Source: Methylotenera versatilis 301
GTDB taxonomy: Bacteria; Pseudomonadota; Gammaproteobacteria; Burkholderiales; Methylophilaceae
Length of the DNA: 64,000 bases
Assembly: GCF_000093025.1 (NCBI RefSeq)
Contig: NC_014207.1
Coordinates: 1,302,001-1,366,000 of the forward strand
Direction: 5' to 3'
A model generated the notes under the pieces. The model was given only the letters and a program-made list of their open reading frames with translations. It had not been told where the DNA came from and made no database searches. The translations under genes were made by a program, and so were the position numbers. This document shows positions 9,987 through 20,505 of the stretch, piece by piece (position 1 is the stretch's first letter; each line of letters opens with the position of its first letter).

Positions 9987-10850
9987 ATGGGTTGGTTAAA
10001 TCAATTACCACAAAAAATTAAACGTGTTGTTGGCGGAGATAAAAAGACTGTACCAGAAGGTTTGTGGAGTAAATGTCCAGCCTGTCAAACAGTTTTGTAT
10101 ATGAAAGATCTAGCTGACAATGCTGAGGTTTGCCCTAAATGCTCTTACCACAATCGTATTGGCGCACGCGCAAGACTGGCTCAGTTGCTTGATGCAGAAG
10201 GACAGTTCGAAATTGGTGCAAATGTAGTTGCTGTTGATACATTGAAATTTAAAGACAGTAAAAGCTATGCAGAACGCATTAAAGAGTCACAAAAATCTGT
10301 TGGTGAAAAAGATGCCTTGATTGTGATGCAAGGCAGCATTAAAACCGTACCAGTAGTGGTTGCAGCATTTGAATTCAAGTTTATGGGCGGCTCTATGGGC
10401 TCAGTCGTTGGTGAGCGTTTTGCCCGTGGTGTGCAGACAGCAATTGATAACAAAATGGCATTCATTTGTATTTCAGCCAGTGGTGGCGCGCGTATGCAAG
10501 AGGGTTTACTCTCGTTGATGCAGATGGCTAAAACCAGTGCAGCTTTGACGCAGTTGAGCAAAGCTGGATTACCATTTATCTCTGTATTAACTGACCCAAC
10601 CATGGGTGGTGTATCAGCAAGTTTTGCCATGTTAGGCGATATTATTGTGGCAGAACCACAAGCGCTAATTGGCTTTGCTGGTCCACGCGTGATTGAGCAA
10701 ACTGTGCGTGAAACCTTGCCACACGGCTTTCAGCGTGCAGAGTTTTTGCTTGAGCATGGCGCTATTGATTTGATTATAGATAGACGTGAAATGCGCAATC
10801 GATTAGCTGGTCTTTTAGCTGGTTTAATGCGCCTACCTGTTGCGGCATAA
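9987..10850 (+). CDS. accD: Acetyl-CoA carboxylase carboxyltransferase subunit beta
   Basis: With AccA it transfers CO2 from carboxybiotin to acetyl-CoA, giving malonyl-CoA for fatty acid synthesis. It has 287 residues. The N-terminal four-cysteine zinc ribbon is intact (Cys30, Cys33, Cys49, Cys52), followed by the crotonase-like core with [10 protein letters not shown] and [15 protein letters not shown]. The trpA-accD-folC order is common in beta- and gammaproteobacteria. The ribosome site AAGGGG is 8-10 nt before the ATG. Confidence 0.97.
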   Translation: MGWLNQLPQKIKRVVGGDKKTVPEGLWSKCPACQTVLYMKDLADNAEVCPKCSYHNRIGARARLAQLLDAEGQFEIGANVVAVDTLKFKDSKSYAERIKESQKSVGEKDALIVMQGSIKTVPVVVAAFEFKFMGGSMGSVVGERFARGVQTAIDNKMAFICISASGGARMQEGLLSLMQMAKTSAALTQLSKAGLPFISVLTDPTMGGVSASFAMLGDIIVAEPQALIGFAGPRVIEQTVRETLPHGFQRAEFLLEHGAIDLIIDRREMRNRLAGLLAGLMRLPVAA

Positions 10851-10905
10851 TTATTTGCGCATAGCTTTTTCTCAATTGATTCAATGCCGAGGCTGACTTT
10901 AGCTA

Positions 10906-12204
10906 ATGGCTCACCACATGCATAATTCTAAATCGACGAAAAACTTAGCCGAATGGCTAAGTTACATTGAAAGTTTGCACCCTAAATCTATTGCAATGGG
11001 TTTAGATCGGGTTAGGCAGATGATTGACCGTCTAGAATTGCATCCAAAATTTACCATTATTACTGTAGCTGGTACCAATGGTAAGGGCTCTACATGTGCA
11101 ATGTTAGAGCAGATCTACACCAACGCTGGTTATCAAGTCGGTTGTTATACCTCACCACATTTGCTACGTTACAACGAACGCGTGCGCATCAACAAACAAG
11201 AAGTAAGCGATGATGCGCTTTGTGCAGCATTTGAAGCAGTGGATGCAGGTAGGATAGGTGCAAATGGCGAAGTGATTTCGCTGACCTATTTTGAAGTTGG
11301 TACATTAGCTGCTATGTGGCATTTTATGCAGACAGGTGTAGATGTAGCTATTCTAGAGATAGGTTTAGGAGGTAGGCTAGACGCCGTGAATGCATTTGAG
11401 CCTAATTGTTCTATCGTGACAAGTATCGATTTGGATCATCAAGAATTTTTAGGCAATACGCGTGAAAGCATCGGTTTTGAGAAAGCTGGCGTTTACCGTA
11501 CATCCGTGCCAGCAATCTGTGGCGACGCTAACCCACCATTGAGCTTAGTGACTTTCGCACATGAAGTTAAAGCCAACTTTAAGCGTGTACATCACGACTT
11601 TGATTTTAGTTTAGATGGCGTCGACAGTTGGCAGTATTCTGCGGGAGAGGTGACTTACCGATTACCCATTCCTGCCTTAAAAGGCGCTTATCAGCTCAAC
11701 AATGCTGCGTGTGCTGTTAGTGCTGTTGACTCACTTCAATCACGTTTACCTGTCACCTCCTCCCATATAGAGAGTGCGATGCGCCAAGTGAGCTTAGCGG
11801 GACGCTTCCAGACTGCATCAACTTCACCGCATGTTATTTTAGATGTTGCACACAATCCACATGCAGCGCGCGCGTTGGCTGTAAATCTCAATGCAAGCAG
11901 AACGCCTCAAGGTCAAACAGTCGCTGTGTTTGCAATGCTGGCAGACAAAGACATTCAAGGCGTTGTACAGGCTGTTAAAGATGAAATTGATCTATGGTAT
12001 ATCGCGGGAATAGATAATGTTCGAGGTGCATCAGCTGAGGAGTTGGCAGCAATTGTTTCTGAGATTGACCCACATGCTAAGTTTAAAACTTTTCAAAACG
12101 CCGACATTGCTTACCAACAAGCCTGTATTGATGTCGGTGAAAATGATAAAATACTTGTATTCGGTTCTTTTTACACAGTTGCAAGCGTGATGCAATCGTT
12201 TTAA
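10906..12204 (+). CDS. folC: Bifunctional dihydrofolate synthase / folylpolyglutamate synthase
   Basis: Adds glutamate to dihydropteroate and to tetrahydrofolates. It is 432 residues long, the usual FolC size. The Mur-ligase-type P-loop is TVAGTNGKGSTCAM, with the CYTSPHL and LEIGLGGRLDAVN motifs after it and the C-terminal LDVAHNPHAARAL. In a methylotroph it also supplies polyglutamylated folate for the C1 pool in which fhs at 54 kb acts. The ATG at 10906 is 55 bp after accD; an in-frame ATG at 10918 is an alternative. Confidence 0.96.
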   Translation: MAHHMHNSKSTKNLAEWLSYIESLHPKSIAMGLDRVRQMIDRLELHPKFTIITVAGTNGKGSTCAMLEQIYTNAGYQVGCYTSPHLLRYNERVRINKQEVSDDALCAAFEAVDAGRIGANGEVISLTYFEVGTLAAMWHFMQTGVDVAILEIGLGGRLDAVNAFEPNCSIVTSIDLDHQEFLGNTRESIGFEKAGVYRTSVPAICGDANPPLSLVTFAHEVKANFKRVHHDFDFSLDGVDSWQYSAGEVTYRLPIPALKGAYQLNNAACAVSAVDSLQSRLPVTSSHIESAMRQVSLAGRFQTASTSPHVILDVAHNPHAARALAVNLNASRTPQGQTVAVFAMLADKDIQGVVQAVKDEIDLWYIAGIDNVRGASAEELAAIVSEIDPHAKFKTFQNADIAYQQACIDVGENDKILVFGSFYTVASVMQSF

Positions 12205-12282
12205 TTCCAGCTATAAACGTAAGCTATAAAACTAATCACTCGGAACACTAACCTTTCAGAACTAATCCTTAAGGAAGCAGCA

Positions 12283-13017
12283 ATGGCAACTGAGTCACCT
12301 AACGATCTAGAACTAACCTTAAAGAAGCGCGCCCGTCGCCGTTTAGTAGGTGCTATTGCTCTTGTGCTTTTTATGGTGATTGTATTGCCAATGGTGTTGC
12401 AAGACCGTGCTGCTCTGGCGCCACAAGAAGCCATTAAGATTACGATGCCTGATGATGTTGTGAGTCAACAAGCTCCAAAAGTTGAAGCGAATGTAACGCC
12501 AGTTGAGCCGCAAGCAGAAGTTGCTGCGGCAAGTGAATCTGTGATTCCTGAACCAATAAAATCAGAATCACCTGAGAATGCTGAAGTTGATAAGCCAGCA
12601 CATTCTGTAAGCGCTGGAGAGTTAAAAGAAGAGAAGAAAGCCGAAGACAAGAAGCCCGTAAAAAAAGCAGAAGTTACATCTACAGATACTAAAAAAACTG
12701 ACGTTAAGTCAAGTGAGACAAAAGCAACTGAAGTTAAAAAACCTGAGGTGAAAGAGCCTGAAGTAAAAACCTCTACAATAAATGGCGAAACCTTCACTAT
12801 ACAAGTTGGTGTTTTTTCAGATTTAGCTAATGTGAAACAGTTACAGGCTAGATTAAAGCAGGTCGGGCTTGATTCTCGCACCGAGAATATAACAACACCA
12901 AAAGGTGAAAAAATTCGCTTAAGAGCAGGGCGCTTTAACTCGCGTCAAGAGGCTGCCTACGCACTCACGAAATTACAAGCGGCAGACTTAACTGGAATGG
13001 TCATTAGCAATAATTAA
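12283..13017 (+). CDS. SPOR-domain cell-division protein (DedD-like)
   Basis: This 244-residue bitopic membrane protein has a short cytoplasmic N-terminus rich in Lys/Arg, one membrane segment (about residues 22-42), a long Lys/Glu/Pro/Val-rich periplasmic linker and a C-terminal SPOR domain (about 168-244, beginning FTIQVGVFSDLANVKQLQARL). SPOR domains bind denuded septal peptidoglycan. The place between folC and cvpA is that of dedD in E. coli. The GGAAGC ribosome site precedes the ATG by about 6 nt. Confidence 0.9.
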   Translation: MATESPNDLELTLKKRARRRLVGAIALVLFMVIVLPMVLQDRAALAPQEAIKITMPDDVVSQQAPKVEANVTPVEPQAEVAAASESVIPEPIKSESPENAEVDKPAHSVSAGELKEEKKAEDKKPVKKAEVTSTDTKKTDVKSSETKATEVKKPEVKEPEVKTSTINGETFTIQVGVFSDLANVKQLQARLKQVGLDSRTENITTPKGEKIRLRAGRFNSRQEAAYALTKLQAADLTGMVISNN

Positions 13018-13061
13018 AGAGGCATATTTTTTATAGTGCGATTAATTGATTTGAAAAATAC

Positions 13062-13553
13062 ATGACAAGTTTCGATTATGTAGTGCTTGCTATCATTGGT
13101 TTATCCATCATATTAAGTGTGATGCGTGGTTTTTTTAGAGAAGCGTTAGCAATTTTAGGTTGGGTAGCCGCATTTGTAACAGCCAAAACTTATGCAAATC
13201 AGATTTTGCCAATGATGCCAGATGATATACCAACTGAATCCTTACGTATTTTAGCGGCATTTTTAGTATTGTTTTTTGCTACTTTGTTTTTTGCTACTTT
13301 GTTAGCGATTGCACTTTCATCCGTTTTTAAAAAAATGGGGCTCGGTTGGCTTAATCGTTTATTGGGTGCTTTTTTTGGTTTAATACGCGGTATTTTAATT
13401 GTTTGTATTATTGTATTTTTAGCGGGACTTACTGAGCTGCCCAATGATGCGCGCTGGCGTAATGCTATGTTTAGTGCGCCCCTTGAGGCCTTGGTCATCA
13501 GTATGTTGCCGTGGGTGCCGATAAGCATTGCTAAGCATGTTAAATACGATTAA
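13062..13553 (+). CDS. cvpA: CvpA family membrane protein
   Basis: This 163-residue protein has four predicted membrane helices (about residues 5-22, 30-48, 62-85 and 100-125). The N-terminal FDYVVLAIIGLSIILSVMRG, with the Arg-Gly-Phe-Phe-Arg-Glu continuation, is the CvpA signature. The family is needed for colicin V export in E. coli and has been linked to envelope stress; its biochemical role is not settled. Location between dedD and purF is the standard one. Confidence 0.93.
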   Translation: MTSFDYVVLAIIGLSIILSVMRGFFREALAILGWVAAFVTAKTYANQILPMMPDDIPTESLRILAAFLVLFFATLFFATLLAIALSSVFKKMGLGWLNRLLGAFFGLIRGILIVCIIVFLAGLTELPNDARWRNAMFSAPLEALVISMLPWVPISIAKHVKYD

Positions 13554-13659
13554 ATTAGCTAAAGTTAATTTACATCATAGACTTGAATAGTTGCATCAAG
13601 GTCTGCATCTTGGAACTATAGAATTTTTTAATTAGAATTAATCACTTAAGGCTTTCTTC

Positions 13660-15216
13660 ATGTGCGGAATCATAGGCATTGTAGGTAAAAATCCAGTTAA
13701 CCAATTATTGTATGACGGGTTGTTAGTGTTGCAACACCGTGGTCAAGATGCTGCAGGCATTGTAACGACCGATGGTAATACATTCTTCATGCATAAAAAC
13801 AATGGCTTAGTGAAAGATGTGTTTCAAACACGTCACATGCGCAGCTTGATTGGAAATGTGGGCATTGCTCATGTTCGCTATCCAACTGCGGGCTCTTCTA
13901 GTGCGGCTGAGGCTCAACCGTTTTATGTGAACTCTCCGTTCGGTATCGTGCTCGGTCATAATGGAAATTTAACCAATTCACAACAACTAAAATCGGAAAT
14001 GTTCCGTCAAGATTTACGCCATATCAATACTAATTCAGATTCTGAAGTGTTATTGAATGTGTTGGCGCACGAAATTGAAAAAACCTCACGCAATGCGGTA
14101 CTTAATACCGACATGGCTTTTGATGCGGTATCAGGCGTACATAAGCGCTGCAAGGGTGCATATGCCGTAGTGGCGATGATCGCTAACTTTGGTTTATTGG
14201 CATTTCGGGATCCAAATGGTATTCGCCCATTGGTGATTGGTAAGCTTGAAACTGCTCTAGGTACGGAATATATCGTAGCTTCAGAAAGCGTTGCGCTGGA
14301 TGTGCTCGGCTTTCAAATGGTGCGTGATGTAGAGCCGGGCGAGGCAGTTTTTATTGACATGGATGGTAACTTTTTCTCACGTCAATGTGCCGATAATCCG
14401 AAACTCAACCCTTGTATTTTCGAATATGTTTATTTAGCACGTCCTGACTCAGTGATAGACGGCGTATCGGTTTACCAAACACGTTTAGATATGGGTAAAA
14501 GTCTTGCTGAAAAGATCAAACGTGAATGGTCTGATAAGAAAATTGATGTGGTGATTCCGATTCCAGATACTAGTCGCCCAAGCGCTTTGCAAGTAGGTAT
14601 TGCTTTAGGTTTGGATTATCGTGAAGGATTCATTAAAAATCGTTACATTGGCCGCACATTTATTATGCCAGGTCAGGCGTTGCGTAAAAAATCGGTACGT
14701 CAGAAATTGAATCCGATTGGTATTGAGTTCAAGGGTAAAAATGTCTTGTTGGTAGATGATTCGATTGTTCGCGGTACAACATCACAACAAATCGTCCAGA
14801 TGGCACGTGATGCAGGTGCAAACAAAGTCTACTTTGCTTCAGCAGCGCCACCAGTAAGATTCCCAAATGTTTATGGTATCGATATGCCTAGCCGCGATGA
14901 GTTGTTGGCAACGGGCCGCACTGATGAGCAAATCTGCCAAGAAATTGGTGCAGATGCATTGATTTATCAAGACTTGGATGCTTTGGTTGAGGGCGTTAAA
15001 TTAAGCAACCCACATATTAAAAACTTTGATTGCTCATGTTTTGACGGTAAATATGTGACAGGTGACATTAATGAAGCTTATTTGAATAATATTGAGACTG
15101 CGCGCGGGGACATGAACAAGAAGCAAAAGCCAGCTAACTCAAGCACGCAGATGGATTTAAATCTGATTGATAGTTTCGATAATGAGCCTGCTGAAGAGGC
15201 GACGGAAGTAAGTTAG
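13660..15216 (+). CDS. purF: Amidophosphoribosyltransferase
   Basis: Makes phosphoribosylamine from PRPP and glutamine, the first step of purine synthesis. It has 518 residues. Cys2 right after Met is the N-terminal nucleophile of the glutaminase domain (CGIIGIVG); the PRPP-binding motif [13 protein letters not shown] lies in the second domain. The last about 35 residues are polar/acidic and look dispensable. It ends the cvpA-purF pair; metZ downstream is separated by a riboswitch and terminator. Confidence 0.97.
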   Translation: MCGIIGIVGKNPVNQLLYDGLLVLQHRGQDAAGIVTTDGNTFFMHKNNGLVKDVFQTRHMRSLIGNVGIAHVRYPTAGSSSAAEAQPFYVNSPFGIVLGHNGNLTNSQQLKSEMFRQDLRHINTNSDSEVLLNVLAHEIEKTSRNAVLNTDMAFDAVSGVHKRCKGAYAVVAMIANFGLLAFRDPNGIRPLVIGKLETALGTEYIVASESVALDVLGFQMVRDVEPGEAVFIDMDGNFFSRQCADNPKLNPCIFEYVYLARPDSVIDGVSVYQTRLDMGKSLAEKIKREWSDKKIDVVIPIPDTSRPSALQVGIALGLDYREGFIKNRYIGRTFIMPGQALRKKSVRQKLNPIGIEFKGKNVLLVDDSIVRGTTSQQIVQMARDAGANKVYFASAAPPVRFPNVYGIDMPSRDELLATGRTDEQICQEIGADALIYQDLDALVEGVKLSNPHIKNFDCSCFDGKYVTGDINEAYLNNIETARGDMNKKQKPANSSTQMDLNLIDSFDNEPAEEATEVS

Positions 15217-15267
15217 ATTTAAATGCAAATGCATCTTGACCATACTGTTTCATAGGGCTAAGATGAA

Positions 15268-15349
15268 ATTGCGCTGATTTGAGTGACTTAACTTAATCAA
15301 GGTCTTACTCAGCTTGCGGGCGCATAATAAATACAGCTAAAGCGAGTTT
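15268..15349 (+). promoter_or_regulatory. SAM-II (SAM-alpha) riboswitch aptamer before metZ
   Basis: The segment has the conserved SAM-II core as I remember it from published metX/metA leaders: GCGCTGATTT at 15271-15280, then GCGC (15320-15323), AATAAA and CAGCTAAA (15334-15341). P1 pairs GCGC 15271-15274 with 15320-15323. The pseudoknot can pair AGCUUGC 15311-15317 with GCGAGUU 15342-15348. Unlike the compact form, the first loop holds an extra hairpin, GAGTGAC 15281-15287 with GTC 15302-15304 and ACTC 15307-15310. The gene it precedes, metZ, belongs to methionine synthesis, the known regulon of this class. Confidence 0.85.
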
Positions 15350-15355
15350 AAAAAA

Positions 15356-15392
15356 GAACCCGTTTTGGCTGAAAGCTTAAACGGGTTTTTTA
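15356..15392 (+). terminator. Riboswitch-controlled intrinsic terminator before metZ
   Basis: AACCCGTTT (15357-15365) pairs with AAACGGGTT (15379-15387), followed by T residues; the loop carries a small inner hairpin. It lies between the SAM-II aptamer and the metZ start, so it is the likely expression platform. CGGG 15317-15320 inside the aptamer could pair with CCCG 15359-15362 as an anti-terminator when SAM is absent; that switch is inferred. Confidence 0.85.
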
Positions 15393-15417
15393 ATACCCAA
15401 AAGAAATGAGAGTGAAA

Positions 15418-16602
15418 ATGACAAAACAATACCATCCAGAAACTTTAAGTGTGCGCGCGGGTAACGAGATGACTGAGTTCGGTGAAAATTCGGAAGCCTT
15501 GTTTTTAAATTCTAGCTTTAGGTTTAACAGTGCAGCTCAAGCGGCTGCAAGATTTGGTGGCACTGAGCCTGGTAATATTTACTCAAGATTTACCAATCCG
15601 ACAGTCACTATGTTTCAAAATAAATTAGCTGCCTTAGAAGGCGCAGAGCAGTGCGTGGCCACTTCCAGCGGTATGTCTGCAATTCTGGCTTGTGTGATGG
15701 GTTTATGTAATGCTGGCGACCACATTGTAGCTTCACGCAGTATTTTTGGTACAAGCGTTCAGTTATTTAGCAATATTATGGCGCGCTGGGGTTTGCAGGT
15801 GACTTATGTTTCATTAACGAATCCTGCTGAATGGCAAGCGGCTGTTACACCAAAAACTAAACTATTTTTTGTGGAAACACCATCAAACCCAATGACGGAG
15901 GTTGGCGATATTCGCGCCTTGGCTGATATTGCACATCAATCTGGCGCCTATCTTGTGGTGGATAACTGTTTCTGTACACCTGCGGTTCAGAGGCCGCTTG
16001 AATTGGGCGCTGACATTATCATTCACTCAGCTACCAAGTATATTGACGGGCAGGGTAGATGTTTAGGCGGTGCGGTGCTCGGCAGCAAGACACTGATGGA
16101 GCCTGTTTATGGTTTCTTGCGCACGGCAGGAGTGACCATGAGCGCATTTAATGCCTGGGTGTTTCTAAAAGGTTTAGAAACATTATTCATTCGTATGGAA
16201 GCGCATGCGAAGAATGCGCTTGAGTTAGCAACATGGCTTGAGGCGCAGCCACAGGTTGCGCGTGTCTATTACCCAGCTTTGAAATCACATCCGCAGCATG
16301 CACTTGCCATGCAGCAGCAGAGCAATGGCGGTGGTATAGTGAGTTTTGAGGTTAGACCAAAAGCTGGTCAAACAGCTCAGGAAGCCGCTTGGGCATTAAT
16401 AGATGCAACTAAACTAATTTCAATTACGGCAAATTTAGGGGATGCGAAAAGTACTATTACGCATCCGGCCACTACTACGCATAGTCGCGTATCAGCGGAA
16501 GCGCGCGCAGCGGCTGGAATTCAAGATGGTTTGGTGAGAATTGCTGTTGGCTTAGAGCATGTTGAAGACTTAAAAGCGGACTTATTTTTACTTACAAAAT
16601 AA
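15418..16602 (+). CDS. metZ: O-succinylhomoserine sulfhydrylase
   Basis: PLP enzyme that makes homocysteine from an O-acylhomoserine and sulfide. The fold is that of the Cys/Met metabolism gamma-family: YSRFTNPTV, SSGMSAILA, and the PLP-lysine segment IIHSATKYIDGQGR. I prefer ATG 15418 (394 residues, MTKQYHPETLSV), which has GAGAG five to nine nt upstream, over ATG 15406, which has only a weak site. Whether the acyl group is succinyl or acetyl cannot be told from sequence alone. It follows a SAM-II riboswitch and terminator, so SAM should repress it. The sulfide would come from the cys operon at 30.7-36.1 kb. Confidence 0.92.
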   Translation: MTKQYHPETLSVRAGNEMTEFGENSEALFLNSSFRFNSAAQAAARFGGTEPGNIYSRFTNPTVTMFQNKLAALEGAEQCVATSSGMSAILACVMGLCNAGDHIVASRSIFGTSVQLFSNIMARWGLQVTYVSLTNPAEWQAAVTPKTKLFFVETPSNPMTEVGDIRALADIAHQSGAYLVVDNCFCTPAVQRPLELGADIIIHSATKYIDGQGRCLGGAVLGSKTLMEPVYGFLRTAGVTMSAFNAWVFLKGLETLFIRMEAHAKNALELATWLEAQPQVARVYYPALKSHPQHALAMQQQSNGGGIVSFEVRPKAGQTAQEAAWALIDATKLISITANLGDAKSTITHPATTTHSRVSAEARAAAGIQDGLVRIAVGLEHVEDLKADLFLLTK

Positions 16603-16609
16603 CGTTTAA

Positions 16610-16638
16610 AATACGTGCTCAACTCAAGAGCACGTATT
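16610..16638 (+). terminator. Stem-loop after metZ (no U-tract)
   Basis: AATACGTGCTC (16610-16620) and GAGCACGTATT (16628-16638) form a perfect 11-bp stem with a 7-nt loop, 8 bp after the metZ stop. No T run follows on the plus strand. It is probably a transcript end or 3' protective structure. Confidence 0.55.
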
Positions 16639-16737
16639 GATAAGCAGCCAATCGTTAATCACTGTTAGCGCTACTAATTTGCACGCTTTTTGTGCTAAAA
16701 TAATGGCACATAAAAACCATTAAAAGTTAGTTCGCAC

Positions 16738-19386
16738 ATGGATCAATTCGCTAAAGAAACCCTACCCATAAGCTTAGAAGATGAGATGCGTAGATCGTAT
16801 CTCGATTACGCAATGAGTGTTATCGTAGGGCGCGCTTTACCGGATGTTCGTGATGGTTTAAAGCCAGTTCACCGTCGTGTTTTGTTTGCGATGCATGAGC
16901 TGTCAAATGATTACAACAAGCCTTACAAAAAATCTGCACGTATCGTCGGCGATGTGATTGGTAAATACCATCCGCATGGCGACACAGCTGTGTACGACAC
17001 TATCGTTCGTATGGCGCAGGACTTCTCATTGCGTTATATGTTGGTAGATGGTCAAGGTAACTTCGGTTCTGTCGATGGCGATAACGCAGCGGCGATGCGA
17101 TATACCGAAATCCGTATGTCAAAAATCGCCCATGAATTGTTAGCTGACATCGACAAAGAAACCGTTGATTTTGGTCCTAACTATGATGGTAGCGAGCACG
17201 AGCCGCTCATCATGCCTGCACGTATTCCAAACCTACTGATTAACGGTAGTTCTGGTATTGCCGTGGGTATGGCAACTAATATCCCACCACACAATATCAA
17301 CGAAGTGTTAGACGCTTGTTTCGCGTTGCTTAAAGACCCGGAAATGGGCATTGAAGAGCTGATTGAGCTAGTTCCAGCGCCAGACTTTCCAACTGCAGGT
17401 ATTATTTACGGCACCGTAGGTGTTAAAGAAGGTTATCGTACGGGCCGCGGTCGTGTGGTAATGCGTGGCCGCACTCACGTTGAGGATTTGGAACGTGGTG
17501 GTCGCCAGGCTTTAATTGTTGATGAACTTCCGTATCAAGTAAATAAAAAGACCTTCGTTGAAAAAATTGCTGAGTTAGTTAACGAGAAGAAAATTGAGGG
17601 TATTTCTGATTTGCGCGATGAATCAGATAAGTCTGGTATGCGCGTAGTGATTGAGCTGAAACGCGGCGAGATTGCAGAAGTTGTATTGAATAACCTCTAC
17701 AAACAAACGCAGTTGCAAGACACGTTTGGTATGAATATGGTGGCCTTGCTAGATGGTCAACCACGCTTGCTAAACCTCAAGCAAATGTTAGAGGCATTCT
17801 TGCGTCACAGACGTGAGGTGATTACACGTCGTACTGTATTTGAGTTGAAAAAGGCACGTGCGCGTGGTCATATCTTGGAAGGTTTGGCTGTTGCACTTGC
17901 TAACGTGGACGAGATGATCGCCATCATCAAAGCAGCACCAACACCACCAGAGGCTAAAGTAGCCTTGATGGCGAAAGCTTGGAACTCACCAGTGGTTGAA
18001 GAAATGCTTAAACGTGCGGCGATGGAAGCTTCACGTCCTGAAGGTTTAAGTATTGAATTTGGCTTGTTGCCAAATGGCTATAAGTTAAGTGATATTCAAG
18101 CGCAAGAAATCTTGCAAATGCGCCTGCAACGCCTGACTGGACTTGAGCAAGATAAAGTCGTTAGCGAGTATAAAGAAGTCATGGATATTATTGCTGACTT
18201 GCTTGATATCTTGGCAACACCTGCTCGGGTGACAGCCATTATTAACGACGAGTTAACTGAAATCCGTAAGCAGTTTGGCGATAAACGTCGCAGTGAAATT
18301 GTTGCTAATGCACAAGATTTATCATTAGAAGACTTTATTACACCGCAAGATGTAGTTGTGACACTTTCACATACGGGCTACGTAAAATCCCAGCCTTTGG
18401 ACGAGTATCGTGCTCAGCGTCGCGGCGGCCGTGGTAAGCAGGCGGCTCAGACTAAAGAAGATGACTTTATTGACAAGATGTTTGTCGCAAATACGCATGA
18501 TTACATCTTGTGTTTCAGTAGTCGCGGTCAAGTTTATTGGTTGAAAGTTTACGAAGTGCCGCAAGGAAGCCGTACTGGTCGTGGCAAGCCAATTGTGAAT
18601 TTATTCCCACTTGAAGAAGGCGAAAAAATCAACGCCATTCTTTCTGTAAAAGAGTTTGATGAAAACCATTTCATATTTATGGCGACATCACTTGGTACAG
18701 TTAAGAAAACGCCATTGTCCGATTTTGCTAACCCACGTAAATCAGGCATTATTGCGATCAATTTAGATGAAGGTGACTTCCTCATTGGTGCTGAAATTAC
18801 TAACGGCGCGAATGATGTGATTTTGGTTTCAAACGGCGGTAAAGCGGTCTGGTTCACTGAAGATGATGTACGCTCGATGGGTCGCGCTACTCGCGGCGTT
18901 CGTGGTATGAAACTGGCTGACAATCAACAAGTATTGTCATTGCTCATTGCTGATAATGATCAGCAATCTGTATTGGTTGCTACTGAAAATGGCTACGGTA
19001 AGCGTACTGTGTTAGCGGATTTCCGTCATTCTGGTCGTGGTACCCAAGGTGTTAAAGCCATCGCGATTAGTGAGCGTAATGGCTTGGTGGTAGCTGCTAA
19101 ACTGGTCAACGAAGACGATGAAATTATGTTGATTACGACCGGCGGCGTATTGATCCGTACACGTGTAAAAGAAATTCGTGAATTAGGTCGCGCAACACAA
19201 GGTGTAACGCTGATTAATCTAGGCGAGGGTGAGAAGCTTTCTGGACTTGAAAAAATTGTTGAGTCTGACGATCCTGAGTCAGAAGTTGATGCAGATGCAA
19301 CGGTAGAGTTGGATGCATCAATTGATTCTAATTCAGAAGTTGAATCTGATACAAATGACAATGCTGAAGCGGACGATAACGCTTAA
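16738..19386 (+). CDS. gyrA: DNA gyrase subunit A
   Basis: Breaks and rejoins DNA in the A2B2 gyrase that introduces negative supercoils. It is 882 residues long. The catalytic tyrosine is Tyr122 in [11 protein letters not shown]. The quinolone region reads [10 protein letters not shown], so residue 83 is Thr and residue 87 is Asp. The C-terminal domain has the six-blade wrapping repeats including the GyrA box QRRGGRG, and a strongly acidic tail (about the last 40 residues, Asp/Glu/Ser-rich), which in E. coli GyrA modulates DNA wrapping. The start lacks a clear Shine-Dalgarno site. Confidence 0.98.
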   Translation: MDQFAKETLPISLEDEMRRSYLDYAMSVIVGRALPDVRDGLKPVHRRVLFAMHELSNDYNKPYKKSARIVGDVIGKYHPHGDTAVYDTIVRMAQDFSLRYMLVDGQGNFGSVDGDNAAAMRYTEIRMSKIAHELLADIDKETVDFGPNYDGSEHEPLIMPARIPNLLINGSSGIAVGMATNIPPHNINEVLDACFALLKDPEMGIEELIELVPAPDFPTAGIIYGTVGVKEGYRTGRGRVVMRGRTHVEDLERGGRQALIVDELPYQVNKKTFVEKIAELVNEKKIEGISDLRDESDKSGMRVVIELKRGEIAEVVLNNLYKQTQLQDTFGMNMVALLDGQPRLLNLKQMLEAFLRHRREVITRRTVFELKKARARGHILEGLAVALANVDEMIAIIKAAPTPPEAKVALMAKAWNSPVVEEMLKRAAMEASRPEGLSIEFGLLPNGYKLSDIQAQEILQMRLQRLTGLEQDKVVSEYKEVMDIIADLLDILATPARVTAIINDELTEIRKQFGDKRRSEIVANAQDLSLEDFITPQDVVVTLSHTGYVKSQPLDEYRAQRRGGRGKQAAQTKEDDFIDKMFVANTHDYILCFSSRGQVYWLKVYEVPQGSRTGRGKPIVNLFPLEEGEKINAILSVKEFDENHFIFMATSLGTVKKTPLSDFANPRKSGIIAINLDEGDFLIGAEITNGANDVILVSNGGKAVWFTEDDVRSMGRATRGVRGMKLADNQQVLSLLIADNDQQSVLVATENGYGKRTVLADFRHSGRGTQGVKAIAISERNGLVVAAKLVNEDDEIMLITTGGVLIRTRVKEIRELGRATQGVTLINLGEGEKLSGLEKIVESDDPESEVDADATVELDASIDSNSEVESDTNDNAEADDNA

Positions 19387-19422
19387 CTTTAATAAAAAAC
19401 TTCTAGTAAAGAATTATTCAGA

Positions 19423-20505
19423 ATGACTCAGATTTTTAATTTTTCTGCAGGTCCTGCAGTATTACCTAGACCTGTGCTAGAGCGTGCTCAAGCAGAAATG
19501 CTGGATTGGCATGGCTCAGGCATGAGCGTGATGGAAATGTCTCATCGCGGTAAAGAGTTTATGAGTATTTTGGCTAAAACCGAAGCTGATTTACGTACGC
19601 TCATGAATATTCCAAGCAATTACAAAGTATTGTTTTTGCAAGGTGGTGCTATTGCAGAGAATGCGATGATTCCACTGAATTTGCTTGGAGGCAAAGCCGC
19701 AGATTATGCAGTCACAGGTGGTTGGAGTAAGCGCAGTGTTGAGGATGCAAGTGCATATGGCAAGATAAACGTAGTAGCCAGCACAGAAGCCGATAAATAC
19801 ACCTACGTTCCAGATTTTTCTACATGGACATTGAATAAAGACGCAGCTTACTTGCATATTTGTACCAATGAAACCATGAGTGGCGTTGAGTTTGTTGATT
19901 TACCAAACACTAACGGTGTACCTATTGTGGCGGATATGTCTTCACATATACTTTCACGTGAAGTTGATGTGAGCCAATACGGCGTGATTTACGGTGGCGC
20001 CCAAAAAAATATCGGCCCAGCAGGTTTATGTATAGTGATAGTGCGTGAAGATTTGCTTGACCATGCTTCATCACTAACGCCTGCGGTATTCAATTGGAAA
20101 ACGCAGGCTGAAAATCAGTCTATGATTAATACGCCACCAACATATAGTATTTATATCGCAGGTTTGGTGTTCGAGTGGTTAATTGAGCAGGGCGGCGTGG
20201 CTGCCATTGAGAAAGTGAATGTTGCCAAAGCTAAATTGCTTTATGACTATATAGACTCAACTGATTTTTATGTGAATCATGTAGCAGTGAAAAATCGCTC
20301 ACGCATGAATATTCCATTCTTTTTGAAAGATGAATCGTTAAATGACGCTTTTTTAAAAGGCGCGCAAGAAAATGGTTTGTTGCAACTCAAAGGTCATCGT
20401 GCAGTGGGTGGAATGCGTGCGAGTATCTATAATGCAATGCCTATTGAGGGCTTGCAGGCGCTAGTTGCTTACATGAAGGCTTTTGAAAGCAAGTATTCAG
20501 CATGA
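19423..20505 (+). CDS. serC: Phosphoserine aminotransferase
   Basis: Transaminates 3-phosphohydroxypyruvate in serine synthesis, and can also act in pyridoxal phosphate synthesis. It has 360 residues; it opens with IFNFSAGPAVLP, typical of the family, and the PLP lysine is in GGAQKNIGPAGL. It overlaps pheA by 4 bp (ATGA), so the two are translationally coupled. The serC-pheA-hisC-aroG run is a known betaproteobacterial arrangement. Confidence 0.97.
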   Translation: MTQIFNFSAGPAVLPRPVLERAQAEMLDWHGSGMSVMEMSHRGKEFMSILAKTEADLRTLMNIPSNYKVLFLQGGAIAENAMIPLNLLGGKAADYAVTGGWSKRSVEDASAYGKINVVASTEADKYTYVPDFSTWTLNKDAAYLHICTNETMSGVEFVDLPNTNGVPIVADMSSHILSREVDVSQYGVIYGGAQKNIGPAGLCIVIVREDLLDHASSLTPAVFNWKTQAENQSMINTPPTYSIYIAGLVFEWLIEQGGVAAIEKVNVAKAKLLYDYIDSTDFYVNHVAVKNRSRMNIPFFLKDESLNDAFLKGAQENGLLQLKGHRAVGGMRASIYNAMPIEGLQALVAYMKAFESKYSA

